Origin: Nitrospirota bacterium
GTDB taxonomy: Bacteria; Nitrospirota; Nitrospiria; Nitrospirales; UBA8639
Direction: 5' to 3'
Assembly: GCA_003696975.1 (NCBI GenBank)
Contig: RFGT01000145.1
Span: forward strand, 1 to 37,669
DNA length: 37,669 nucleotides
Shown here: positions 25,681 to 35,080 of the stretch, piece after piece
How positions within the stretch are numbered: the stretch's first letter is position 1
Layout of the letters: every line of letters starts with the position of its first letter
Translations under genes and position numbers: made by a program
The notes under the pieces: generated by a model
The model's input: only the letters and a program-made list of their open reading frames with translations
What the model was told of the DNA's origin: nothing
Database searches by the model: none

Positions 25681-26919
25681 ATGATTCGGAGATGGTTGCT
25701 TAGAGGGGGAATACTGGTTAGCCTCATGGTGCTTGGGGGAGCACAAACCCTGTTCCTGGCGTCTAACCTCAACACAGCAGAAGCGAAAGAGAGCGTGAAG
25801 AAGCTGTTGAATAAAGCCTTTCCGCATTCACAGAAATGTAAGCGCTGTCACCTTCGCGTGTTTGAGGAATGGGAGGCGTCTGCGCAGTCTCGATCCATTC
25901 AAACTGCGCCCTTTCGGGTATCGCTTGATCGGTTTCTGGCGTCCGCTCCCAAGAACCATCAAGCCATGTGTTTTCGGTGCCATGCGCCACATATTCTTGA
26001 GTATCCCGAGCAGACCTCCTTCTTTATCAAAGAGGTTCAATCACGTGATCCCCAAATTGATGGCGTAGGCTGTGCCCAATGTCATCTTATCAAAGAAGTC
26101 GATGAAACCGTCCATCCGCCCCTCCCTACCTTTGCCTTGGGGAACACCGTATTTGGGAGCTACAAAAATGCGGTGGATAATCTGGCACACAAATCCCAAG
26201 CATTGGAACTCTATCGAACTTCAAACTATTGCGTGAGTTGTCACGAAATCTTACCCGCCATCGGGCAGAATACATCTCTCCCTGACTTGTTGGGAGCCTG
26301 GAAAAAGACAAGCGCTGAAAAGGAGGGGAAACGTTGTCAGACCTGCCATATGCCGGAAGCATTTGGCGAATCCGCCAACGGTGAGCGAAACCGCAAGATT
26401 GCGAATCATAGCTTCCCCGGTCGGTTCGGCAAAGTTCGTGCCAAGGCCGCCAAACTCGATGTGAAGACCACCGTCAACGGCGACCAATCAACCGTACAGA
26501 TCACTATACAGAGTTTAGTCCCGCATAACCTCCCGCTGCCACATCCGGGATGGTCGAGAATTGTCTTGGATTTGACCATTCTGGGGAAAAATCTCCGCAA
26601 GGTCTACGGAGAGCAGCGAACATACGAACGAGTCTTTGCCGATGCCAAAGGACGCCCAACGGTCTTTGATTTCGAGGCGGTTAAAGTTTTGAAGGATACC
26701 GTACTCAAACCAGAGGAAACCCGGGTAGAAACCTTTACCTTCCCCACGCCTAAAGATGCTCCGTCCATGGACGTGATCGTGACTCTAACCTATGGAGCCA
26801 TTCATGGTCCCGAGGAATTTGTGAAAGCCGTCGAAGCCCAAGCCACCCTTGGGCGTAAGGATCGGGCGTTTCGGCCTGTTGAGATCGTCAAATTTAAGGA
26901 GAATATTCCGCTCCGATAG
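25681..26919 (+). CDS. Exported pentaheme cytochrome c, paralogue of the upstream gene
   Basis: Five CXXCH motifs: CKRCH, CFRCH, CAQCH, CVSCH, CQTCH; same motif order and C-terminal domain type as the 24307-25650 product. Confidence 0.9.
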   Translation: MIRRWLLRGGILVSLMVLGGAQTLFLASNLNTAEAKESVKKLLNKAFPHSQKCKRCHLRVFEEWEASAQSRSIQTAPFRVSLDRFLASAPKNHQAMCFRCHAPHILEYPEQTSFFIKEVQSRDPQIDGVGCAQCHLIKEVDETVHPPLPTFALGNTVFGSYKNAVDNLAHKSQALELYRTSNYCVSCHEILPAIGQNTSLPDLLGAWKKTSAEKEGKRCQTCHMPEAFGESANGERNRKIANHSFPGRFGKVRAKAAKLDVKTTVNGDQSTVQITIQSLVPHNLPLPHPGWSRIVLDLTILGKNLRKVYGEQRTYERVFADAKGRPTVFDFEAVKVLKDTVLKPEETRVETFTFPTPKDAPSMDVIVTLTYGAIHGPEEFVKAVEAQATLGRKDRAFRPVEIVKFKENIPLR

Positions 26920-26926
26920 ACGCGAA

Positions 26927-28612
26927 TCAGCTTTCCCGCGGTGTAGTGACCGCCCCTTGTGAGGCGGAGGATACCAGGCTGGCATATTTGGCCATCACTC
27001 CGCTGGTATACCGAGGAGCAGGGGCTTTCCAATTGCGCAGGCGGCGGGTAAGCTCATCTGCAGAGAGTTCGACATCCAGCCGCCTGGCCTCAAGATCAAA
27101 GGTGATGATGTCACCGGTCTGCACGACCGCAATTGGTCCGCCTTTGGCGGCTTCCGGAGCAACATGGCCGGCCATAAGGCCATGGGTGGCTCCGGAAAAT
27201 CGACCGTCAGTCAGCAGTGCCACCGACGCTCCGAGACCTGCTCCCACGAGAGCACTAGTGACCCCAAGCATTTCGCGCATCCCTGGTCCTCCTTGGGGCC
27301 CTTCATAGCGGATCACGATCACATCACCATCCGTAATATCCCCTCGTTGAATGGCCTGAAACGCCAGTTCTTCACCGTCGAACACTTTGGCGGGACCGCG
27401 ATGAAAGCGTTTGTTGTGACCGGCAACCTTGACCACGCATCCTTCTGGGGCGAGATTGCCTTTCAAGATCATAAGACCGCCTGACGGTTGCAAGGGAGCA
27501 GTAACCGGAAGCAAGACTCGTTGGCCTGGAGTTTCGGACGCTGTTGCCGCTTCCTCCTTGAGAGAACGACCAGTGACCATGAGACATTCCCCATGGAGGA
27601 GGCCTGCATCCAACAGACGCTTGGCTAGCAGGCGGGTCCCTCCAGCTTGATAGAGATCAGCGGCCATATATCGGCCGCCAGGCTTTAAGTCGGCAAGTAA
27701 AGGGACACGGCGGTTAATGGTATCGAAGTCGTCCAAGGTGAGGGGAATACGAGCTTCGTGCGCAATGGCCAGCAAATGCAAGACGGCATTCGTCGATCCT
27801 CCTGTGGAGGCCACGGCGGCAATCGCATTTTCCAGCGCTGGGCGTGTGATGACAATCTGGGGCCGCAGGTCAGCCCGTAAGACCTCTAGAATAAGCCGTC
27901 CGCATTGCATGGCCACGGACTCCTTTGTGGGGTGCAGGGCGGGAACCTCGTTGAATCCCATGGGCGAGATGCCTAAAAACTCCAGGGCAATGGCCATAGT
28001 GTTGGCGGTAAATTGGCCCCCACACGCTCCTGCTCCTGGACAGGCATGGGTTTCCAAATCGTAGAGCTCCGCATCAGAGAGCATGCCCCGGGCATGAGCA
28101 CCTACGGCTTCGAATACATCTTGAATACTCACATCCCGGCCTTGAAACTGGCCGGGCATGATGGAGCCACCATATAGCATAAGAGATGGGAGGTTGAGCC
28201 GAGCCAGTGCCATCACGGTTCCTGGGATGGTTTTATCGCATCCGGAAATCGCGATCACGGCATCGAAGAAATGTCCTCGCACGACAAGCTCAATGGAATC
28301 CGCAACGATTTCGCGGCTGATGAGCGAGGCTTTCATCCCTTCGGTTCCCATGGTAATGCCATCAGAAACCACAATCGTGTTGAACTCAATGGGTACCCCA
28401 CCAGCATCACGAATCCCTGCCTTGACCTTTTCAGCTAAATTCCGAAGATGGGAATTACAAGGGGTGACTTCCGACCAGGTATTGGCTACGGCGATCAGAG
28501 GTTTTGAGAAATCCTCGTCACGGAGTCCCACAGCTCGCAACATGGCCCGGGCAGGAGCACGCTCTGGGCCTTCAGTCAACTGCCGGCTCTGACCTTTTAA
28601 GCTGGTGTCCAT
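26927..28612 (-). CDS. ilvD: Dihydroxy-acid dehydratase
   Basis: VANTWSEVTPCNSHL, DGITMGTEGMKASLISREIVADSIE, GCDKTIPG, CPGAGACGGQFTANTM, TDGRFSGATHG motifs. Confidence 0.98.
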   Translation of the reverse strand: MDTSLKGQSRQLTEGPERAPARAMLRAVGLRDEDFSKPLIAVANTWSEVTPCNSHLRNLAEKVKAGIRDAGGVPIEFNTIVVSDGITMGTEGMKASLISREIVADSIELVVRGHFFDAVIAISGCDKTIPGTVMALARLNLPSLMLYGGSIMPGQFQGRDVSIQDVFEAVGAHARGMLSDAELYDLETHACPGAGACGGQFTANTMAIALEFLGISPMGFNEVPALHPTKESVAMQCGRLILEVLRADLRPQIVITRPALENAIAAVASTGGSTNAVLHLLAIAHEARIPLTLDDFDTINRRVPLLADLKPGGRYMAADLYQAGGTRLLAKRLLDAGLLHGECLMVTGRSLKEEAATASETPGQRVLLPVTAPLQPSGGLMILKGNLAPEGCVVKVAGHNKRFHRGPAKVFDGEELAFQAIQRGDITDGDVIVIRYEGPQGGPGMREMLGVTSALVGAGLGASVALLTDGRFSGATHGLMAGHVAPEAAKGGPIAVVQTGDIITFDLEARRLDVELSADELTRRLRNWKAPAPRYTSGVMAKYASLVSSASQGAVTTPRES

Positions 28613-28744
28613 TGAGATCGTTCTCCTTCTGCTGAAGTTGTGTCAGGGTATGTTGTGGATCGTGGAAGAAATGTCGCATAGTCGGCCCTACTGGGTCAAT
28701 GAAGGCATGAAATCCCGCATAAACCGAAACGAAGGACTCATGAC

Positions 28745-28774
28745 CTGACAGCAGTCACGCTGACAGGGTACAAT
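28745..28774 (+). promoter_or_regulatory. Candidate sigma70-type promoter for the HpnM/MlaC-like gene
   Basis: CTGACA (28745-28750) - 18 bp - TACAAT (28769-28774) upstream of the 28850 ORF; eyeballed only. Confidence 0.3.
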
Positions 28775-28849
28775 ACTCTCAAAAATCCTACGCCTCCTGG
28801 AAAGACCCTAAAAATTCACACACTGGAATATAACACGAAAGGAAACCTT

Positions 28850-29497
28850 ATGAGGGAGTGTGACTGGAAAGTCCGGGAATTTTTATCCAAGATGCTCACA
28901 AGAGTTTTTGTCTTTTTGATTCTCGCAGGACTTGCAGCGGTGCCGGCACATGGCTTTTCGCCGGAACCAGCCGATGTGGTCAAGCAATTTCAGGAGACGC
29001 TTGTGACGGTGATGAAACAGGCAGAACGCCTTGGATACCGCGGCCGGTACCAACAGCTCGAGTCGGCTGTGCTTGATACCCATGACATTCCCTTCGTTGC
29101 ACGGATCATCATAGGACGCTACTGGAACACGCTTTCTCCAAAGGAGCAGGCCCTTTTTGTGCAAACCTTTCAGGAGTTAAGCGTAGCAACCTATGCGAGT
29201 CGATTCGACGGTTATGACGGCGAGCAGTTCCGTGTGATTGCCCAAAAGCCTCTCCCGCGCGAGAAAGTATTGGTAGAAACTCGTTTGATCCAATCCAATG
29301 GCAAGCAGAGGCAGTTCAACTACTTGCTTCGCCGCGTTGGAGAAACATGGCGTATTATCAATATTGTGGTCGATGGGGTCAGTGATCTGGCGCTGAAACG
29401 TGCGGAGTATACCAGTCTGATCAAACAAAAAGGATTTTCTGCTCTACTTGCCAAAATGAGAGCACAAATTTCTCGGTATGAAAATGGACAAGAATAG
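28850..29497 (+). CDS. MlaC/Ttg2D-family periplasmic phospholipid-binding protein (HpnM-like)
   Basis: Signal-like N-terminus; FVARIIIGRYWNTLSPKEQALFVQTFQELSVATYASRFDGYDGEQF and WRIINIVVDGVSDLALKRAEYTSLI are typical of the family. The start could also be an internal ATG (MLTRVF). Confidence 0.9.
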   Translation: MRECDWKVREFLSKMLTRVFVFLILAGLAAVPAHGFSPEPADVVKQFQETLVTVMKQAERLGYRGRYQQLESAVLDTHDIPFVARIIIGRYWNTLSPKEQALFVQTFQELSVATYASRFDGYDGEQFRVIAQKPLPREKVLVETRLIQSNGKQRQFNYLLRRVGETWRIINIVVDGVSDLALKRAEYTSLIKQKGFSALLAKMRAQISRYENGQE

Positions 29498-29571
29498 AGT
29501 ATACTATTTTAACCAGACTGGAAGAGGAATTATTATCCACATGGGTATTGCGTAGAAAGTAGAGAGCCGAA

Positions 29572-30510
29572 ATGAAAGGATGTCCACAGCGATCACGATG
29601 CCATCTCTTGGTAGCGACGGGGATCATGGTAGGATTGATCGTGGTTGTAGGATGTGCCGGTCCTCCTCAGCCGCGTCCGGAAGCGTATGATCCCCTAGAA
29701 AATATGAACCGATCATTTCACGTGTTCAATACCAAAGTGGACGAACTTGTCATGCAACCAGTGGTTGATGCTTACATTGACTGGGTGCATGAGAACTGGC
29801 GATTGAGCATCTCAAATTTTTTCGACAATTTGTCGTATCCCAATGTGATTGTGAACACATTCCTTCAGGGGAAATTTCGGCAAGGCTTTGTCGATACCGG
29901 CCGATTTCTGATAAATACGACCTTGGGCGTGGGAGGACTGTTTGACGCGGCTTCGGTCTTCGGTCTGGAGGAACATGACGAAGATTTTGGCCAAACGCTG
30001 GCGGTTTGGGGAGTTGGTGAGGGTCCCTATCTAACATTGCCGTTTTTAGGCCCGAGTACTATGCGGGATCTTCCCGATCTGGGAGGCAGTGCCTTGACGA
30101 ATGTGTTTACCTATGTCGGCACCCCGGTGCTTGTTGCGGGTGTGGCTGCGACATCGCCCCTTGCAGTGCTGGCCTTTATCGATAAGCGTGCGAGAGCTGA
30201 TCGCGCTCTGCGTGCAAGAGATGAATTGGCACTTGATTCCTACGTTTTCACCAGAGAGGCCTATCGCCAACATCGAACGTTTCTCATTTATGATGGAAAT
30301 CCGCCTATGCCAGAATTATTTGCCGAAGAAGATCTTCAGATATTTGAGGATCTTGAGCAAGAAGACGCCGTTGACGAACATGCTTCTGTGCGCCAGAGAA
30401 AATTACACGAGGACCTACCAACACTGGAGCCTATTTCAACCCTTCATCGTGTAGAGGAAACTGCCCCCGTATCTGTTAAAGAAGCTTTATTTACTGCTCC
30501 CCTGCCCTGA
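29572..30510 (+). CDS. MlaA/VacJ-family outer-membrane lipoprotein
   Basis: Lipobox-like VVVGCAG; YDPLENMNRSFHVFNTKVDE, FDNLSYPNVIVNTFLQGKF, RFLINTTLGVGGLFDAA, DFGQTLAVWGVGEGPYLTLPFLGPST. Confidence 0.95.
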   Translation: MKGCPQRSRCHLLVATGIMVGLIVVVGCAGPPQPRPEAYDPLENMNRSFHVFNTKVDELVMQPVVDAYIDWVHENWRLSISNFFDNLSYPNVIVNTFLQGKFRQGFVDTGRFLINTTLGVGGLFDAASVFGLEEHDEDFGQTLAVWGVGEGPYLTLPFLGPSTMRDLPDLGGSALTNVFTYVGTPVLVAGVAATSPLAVLAFIDKRARADRALRARDELALDSYVFTREAYRQHRTFLIYDGNPPMPELFAEEDLQIFEDLEQEDAVDEHASVRQRKLHEDLPTLEPISTLHRVEETAPVSVKEALFTAPLP

Positions 30511-30584
30511 CAAACTGGTCCTTATCCTTCAAGACCATCCAGTTTAGGCAAACCACTCCCGAGAATGTCAGAAGAAGCTGTGGC

Positions 30585-33242
30585 TCACGCGGCGTTCGTG
30601 CGGGTTTCCAACTCCGCCAGGAGAGCCGGGAGGGCCACTAACGTGCAGAAGAGTGCTGAGGACAGAGCGATTGTGAGTAAGATCCCAATGCTGGCCGTTC
30701 CGCGGTGACTAGAAAAAGCCAATGTCCCAAAAGAGACCATGGTGGTCAATGCGCTAAATATCACGGCTCGCGGGGTACTGCTATGAAAGAGTTTGACAAA
30801 ATCAAGTCCGCTGCGCTTCCGCAGAACAAGATAGATACCAAAAGCTAGTCCGAGCCCAAACAAGAGGGGAATGGCCACGATATTGGCAAGGTTTAACGGG
30901 ACATGCAAAATAACCGTACTGGCCAAAGTGATCACAATGGCCATAAATAGAGGCACAAAGACAAGCATGGCATCCCGCCATCGACCTAAGGCCAAGACAA
31001 CCACAAGCATGGCACTGCTTAATGTGAAAATTGTGGCTTGAATGCAGGCTCGAACAACAACCCGCCCCCCTTCTAATAAGAGAATCGGTGTATCTGTGAC
31101 GCGAGGAGCAACAGCTCTAATGGCCGAAACAAAACGGCGCAGAGCGTGATTGTCTGAAAGATCCTCAGCGGGAAAGATTTCGACGCGTGCCCGGCCGTCC
31201 GGGGCAAGATACCGTTCGCGGAGTTCCTGGGGTAAATCCTCTAGGGTGACTGGCTCAGCCGTTAGAAGCCGCTGCAGTCGTGTTAAATTGTATCGCAAAT
31301 CCGTGAGGAGCCGCTGTTGAAGTTCTTGAAGTGCAGGTTCCGGCCATGTTGGAGCGGCAGTCAGACGGTCTAAAGCCAGTAAGAGATGAGTTTTACTGCG
31401 GCGCAGAGGCGCAGTCAGGTGAGAAGGAGCGAAGTGTCTCAATTGGCGGTGAAATCGCTCGAAAGCCTCCTGCTGCTCGAGCTGAGTTGGCGGGGGAAGC
31501 GACGCACTTGCCAACGTAAGCGGATAAAGGACAAGGTTCATCTCTTCAAGAATCGCCAGCTTTTCTTCTTGATTCTGCGGGACAAAGCTTGCGAGAGTCG
31601 CAACCTTGTCGACTTCTGGCAATGCTTTGAGGCGTTCGGCTAAGGCTTGGGCCTGGGTGAGATTAGGGGCGAGGACTGATGCAGTGTAAGGGCTCATTTG
31701 GCCATCGTTCAGAAGATCAAGAAACGTGGCCACGGACTCTAAGTTGGGATCTTTCAAGTGGATGGGGTTAAAATCAAACTCAACTCTAGGGAGGATAAAG
31801 ACGACGGCGAGAAGCATTCCACCGGTGAACGCGAGTGTCAAGCGCCGGTGTCCCACAAGCCATACAGCAGCTTGCCAGATGATTTCGTCACGGCGGGGGC
31901 GCGGAGAAGGGTGAATAGGGAAAAGGGTGAGTAAAGCGGGCATGAAGACGAGATTGAGAAATAAGGCAATATACATCCCTGCGCCTGCAATAAGCCCAAG
32001 CTCTGCAAGCCCTTTGTATCCAGTCGGGATAAAGGAAAAAAAGCTGATGGCTGCAGCCGTAGCGGCTAATGTAAGCGCTCCTCCTACGCCTAACACGGCT
32101 TGAGTCAAGGCTGTTTGATGGTCGAGACCGGACTCACGCTCTTCTCGGTAGCGCATGCCAAGCTGAATGCCAAAATCGACCCCTAGTCCAATGAACAGCA
32201 CTGGGAAGGTGACTGAAATCACGTTCAAATGCCCGATAGCCAACGCGGTAAAGGCGGCAGTCCACGCCAATCCAATAAGAAGCGTTATGAGAATCACGCC
32301 AACAAGCCTGACGGTGCCCAATCCCCAAAACAGAATCAGGCAGACCAGCACAAAAGATAGCCCCGTCGCCAATCCGGCGCTCTTAGGAAGGCTTCCCAGT
32401 TCATCGTTGGCTAAGGCCACTGAGCCCGTGAGGCGAATGCGGGCTCGATGGGGACTCTGTCCTTGAGTCGAAAAATCTCTGGCCAATGCACGCATGACGT
32501 GGAGAGGTTCACCTCCCACTTCAAGCGTCGTGTGGTCCAAATAGGGTTTGACCAGCACAAAACGGCGATAGATCCCGTCTGACTCCTGGAGATCCCCAAA
32601 AAGTTCTTCACGCCAAAAAGGTTTGCTTGGCCGATGGGCAAGCTGATCCTCAATGGCTTGAGCGATCTTGTCAAACAGCGTGGCGAGTAGATTCTGCTGA
32701 GAAGGCTCCAATTCATGGTCAAGCGCCTGCTCAAGAGCAGTGAACAAGCCGCGCAGACTTGGATCATGCGCAAGAGTGCCGAGGAACGGTTCCGCTTCCG
32801 TCAGCCGTTCATACACCGTCCATAGCGTGTCCGTATCAAGATAAAGGAATCCATGACGGTCGAAGAATGGGCCATGGCCAGGTTGATAAATGGATTGAAA
32901 CAGATGGGGATACCGGTGAAGGGCCTGGGAGAATCGATCAGCGAGGTCCTCGGCCACATAGGCAGAATCCGATTCGATGACGGCCACGATGAGATCATTC
33001 AGCGCCGGAAAAGCCTGATCGAATTCCTGGCTGAGCTGACGATAGGGGAGCGAAGGATCAAGCATATGTGATGTGTCGGTATCCAGTGAAAGATGAGTGG
33101 CCGTATAAATGAAGAGTGGAACGGTGACAAGAACAATGCCTGCCACGACGGCGTGAGCCTGTCGTTGTGCACCATTAACTACAAGAAAAAGAATCCGGCG
33201 ACTTATCTCGGCAAGGCATACGATCAACGACAAACGAGACAT
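30585..33242 (-). CDS. RND-superfamily (MMPL/HpnN-like) hydrophobic-lipid transporter
   Basis: Two-half RND architecture, TM segments; GLGVDFGIQLGMRYREER and GLGLAFGIYLVLRKR; TMVSFGTLAFSSHRG. Start taken at MSRLSL (33242) rather than the 33302 start. Confidence 0.9.
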   Translation of the reverse strand: MSRLSLIVCLAEISRRILFLVVNGAQRQAHAVVAGIVLVTVPLFIYTATHLSLDTDTSHMLDPSLPYRQLSQEFDQAFPALNDLIVAVIESDSAYVAEDLADRFSQALHRYPHLFQSIYQPGHGPFFDRHGFLYLDTDTLWTVYERLTEAEPFLGTLAHDPSLRGLFTALEQALDHELEPSQQNLLATLFDKIAQAIEDQLAHRPSKPFWREELFGDLQESDGIYRRFVLVKPYLDHTTLEVGGEPLHVMRALARDFSTQGQSPHRARIRLTGSVALANDELGSLPKSAGLATGLSFVLVCLILFWGLGTVRLVGVILITLLIGLAWTAAFTALAIGHLNVISVTFPVLFIGLGVDFGIQLGMRYREERESGLDHQTALTQAVLGVGGALTLAATAAAISFFSFIPTGYKGLAELGLIAGAGMYIALFLNLVFMPALLTLFPIHPSPRPRRDEIIWQAAVWLVGHRRLTLAFTGGMLLAVVFILPRVEFDFNPIHLKDPNLESVATFLDLLNDGQMSPYTASVLAPNLTQAQALAERLKALPEVDKVATLASFVPQNQEEKLAILEEMNLVLYPLTLASASLPPPTQLEQQEAFERFHRQLRHFAPSHLTAPLRRSKTHLLLALDRLTAAPTWPEPALQELQQRLLTDLRYNLTRLQRLLTAEPVTLEDLPQELRERYLAPDGRARVEIFPAEDLSDNHALRRFVSAIRAVAPRVTDTPILLLEGGRVVVRACIQATIFTLSSAMLVVVLALGRWRDAMLVFVPLFMAIVITLASTVILHVPLNLANIVAIPLLFGLGLAFGIYLVLRKRSGLDFVKLFHSSTPRAVIFSALTTMVSFGTLAFSSHRGTASIGILLTIALSSALFCTLVALPALLAELETRTNAA

Positions 33243-33596
33243 ACTTGTAAAAGGTGTGTGAAAGGAATGACTCCGATCAGCGCCACAACCAATCGGAGTC
33301 ACTGATAAGACGCTGTGAATGTCTGCACATGCACGTCAGTGACACGAATCCTGTGAGAAGTGCGTTCTTGAGGACTTACTCAGAAATCCCGGCATCTTCG
33401 TTCCCAAACAACAGCCGTGCCTCCCATCCGAGGAGGTGTCCGAACTAATAGATAAGGCTCTGACACGGAATATACTGCAGGTGTACCGCTTTGTCTAGAA
33501 AGCTCGGCGTACTAGGCTCGAACAATCATCCTCTCGTCTAGTTAGGACTGCAAAGCCCATGCTTTGGAATATGCAGCAGGGCGGTGAAGATCTCGA

Positions 33597-34748
33597 TCAG
33601 GTGAGTCGGTCAACCATTGTTCTGAGCCGCTGGCAGGTCTCGCGGATGGCATGAGGCTCCCGCAGTAGCGCGCTTCCCACGATAATAATGATCTGGTTGT
33701 GGAACAAGGCTGCGATTTCGTTAATTTTGTCCTCCTGAATCTGCCCGCCGATGGCGAGCAGCAGCGGTTTGATCGATGGTAAATCCCGCCCGCTTTCATA
33801 AGCGGCCAACACGTAATCGTCCTGTCCTAGAAGAGGAGAGTCCAGATCGTGATAGGGGAGAATGCTTATGTCTGCCCCGGCCAGGCGTGGAAGAAGACCG
33901 AGAAGAATCGAGGGAGCGATGCCTGATGAGCGATGGACGAAGAAACTTCCAAGTCCGGCAGGATGCATCATGATCGGAAGGCGCACATGATGATGACTGG
34001 CCACGATCTGAATTGCATCAAAGCCTGTCAATCCCGCACAGATCAGCACCCCACCTGCGCCTGCGGCCCTTGCGAAGGTTGCCCGATCAATGAGGAGAGT
34101 GTTAGGACCGGTAATATTCGGGATGTAAAGAGTATGTCCACCGGTTTGCTGGTTCGCCCGGGCTACGGCTTCCGTACAGTGGGTGACCCGCTCCTCAAAG
34201 CGGCAAAACGGCTGGTTCATCAATCCTTGATCATCTTTGATGAGGTCCAATCCACCTAGTGCGTAGGTATAGGCGAGAGTGGCCAGCTCACGGATACTGA
34301 GTCCCAGAGGTTTTAAGACTCCGCAAAGAAGAGGGCGAGTTGGCGCGAGGCACTGAGCCCGAATGGCCTGTGCACCGAATTGAGGTCCATCGAACATTTC
34401 TAGAAGAAGGGGTGAGGGTTCAAGCCCACGAAGCTGAAGATGGGGATGTAGGCTGGCCATCCCAAACAGGACATTGAGAAATTGGGGAAATTCGTTCCCA
34501 AGCAACTCGGAGGCAAAGCTAATGGTGACCACGTACCCCTCGGATTCATCCGGTTGGATTGACTCCACCCGGCCGATGATCTGTTCACGAAGACAGGGCT
34601 CGACGAGCAATTCCTTAGGCAGTTCCACGGTTTGCTCAAGGCACAATTGCTCGGCCTGCTGTCGAGCGTCGGCTTCCGTTCCGCGAATCCAATAGTGGAC
34701 ATGAAACCGATCACCTGAAAAGGATGCAGTTGATACAGGACTCATCAC
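33597..34748 (-). CDS. RuBisCO-like protein (form IV-type), probably not a carboxylase
   Basis: GVLKPLGLSIRELATLAYTYALGGLDLIKDDQGLMNQPFCRFEERV and downstream TIM-barrel segments match the RuBisCO large-subunit fold, but several catalytic positions differ. Confidence 0.9.
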   Translation of the reverse strand: MMSPVSTASFSGDRFHVHYWIRGTEADARQQAEQLCLEQTVELPKELLVEPCLREQIIGRVESIQPDESEGYVVTISFASELLGNEFPQFLNVLFGMASLHPHLQLRGLEPSPLLLEMFDGPQFGAQAIRAQCLAPTRPLLCGVLKPLGLSIRELATLAYTYALGGLDLIKDDQGLMNQPFCRFEERVTHCTEAVARANQQTGGHTLYIPNITGPNTLLIDRATFARAAGAGGVLICAGLTGFDAIQIVASHHHVRLPIMMHPAGLGSFFVHRSSGIAPSILLGLLPRLAGADISILPYHDLDSPLLGQDDYVLAAYESGRDLPSIKPLLLAIGGQIQEDKINEIAALFHNQIIIIVGSALLREPHAIRETCQRLRTMVDRLT

Positions 34749-35080
34749 GGGCTCCCTCAGAGCAGAATGAAGGCCTGTGGGTTATGTCAGCCCAACTATA
34801 GCCCGATTTCGAGACCGATGTCACAGATAACAAGGATGACTGTAAGAAAGGAAGGGCGGTATCTAGGAAGATTTCTTGGAAAGTGCCGATAACCAAACCG
34901 AAACCCCTGAAGTGAGGAACCAAAGGGGTCCCAAAAGTTGAGCGTTTTTCTGGAAATCTGGGGAACGAGTTGTTTGACCCTTTGAGGGGACCGGGCAGAA
35001 AGAGCTGGAAGGACTGGATGAACATGGTTCTTTCGAGTACCAAGTTGAATCATCATGGAGAACCGGTCAAGGACGCTGTG

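Noticed and set aside
26946-28592. Series of plus-strand ORFs (up to 144 aa) opposite ilvD
   Set aside because: Mirror of the strong minus-strand ilvD frame; low-complexity translation without motifs.
30512-30545. Inverted repeat AAACTGG / CCAGTTT between the convergent MlaA- and HpnN-like genes
   Set aside because: AT-rich 7-bp stem without T-tract on either side; could be chance.
33303-33596. Non-coding gap containing GGCTCGAACAATC, reminiscent of a tRNA T-loop
   Set aside because: No matching acceptor, D- or anticodon arm could be built around it.
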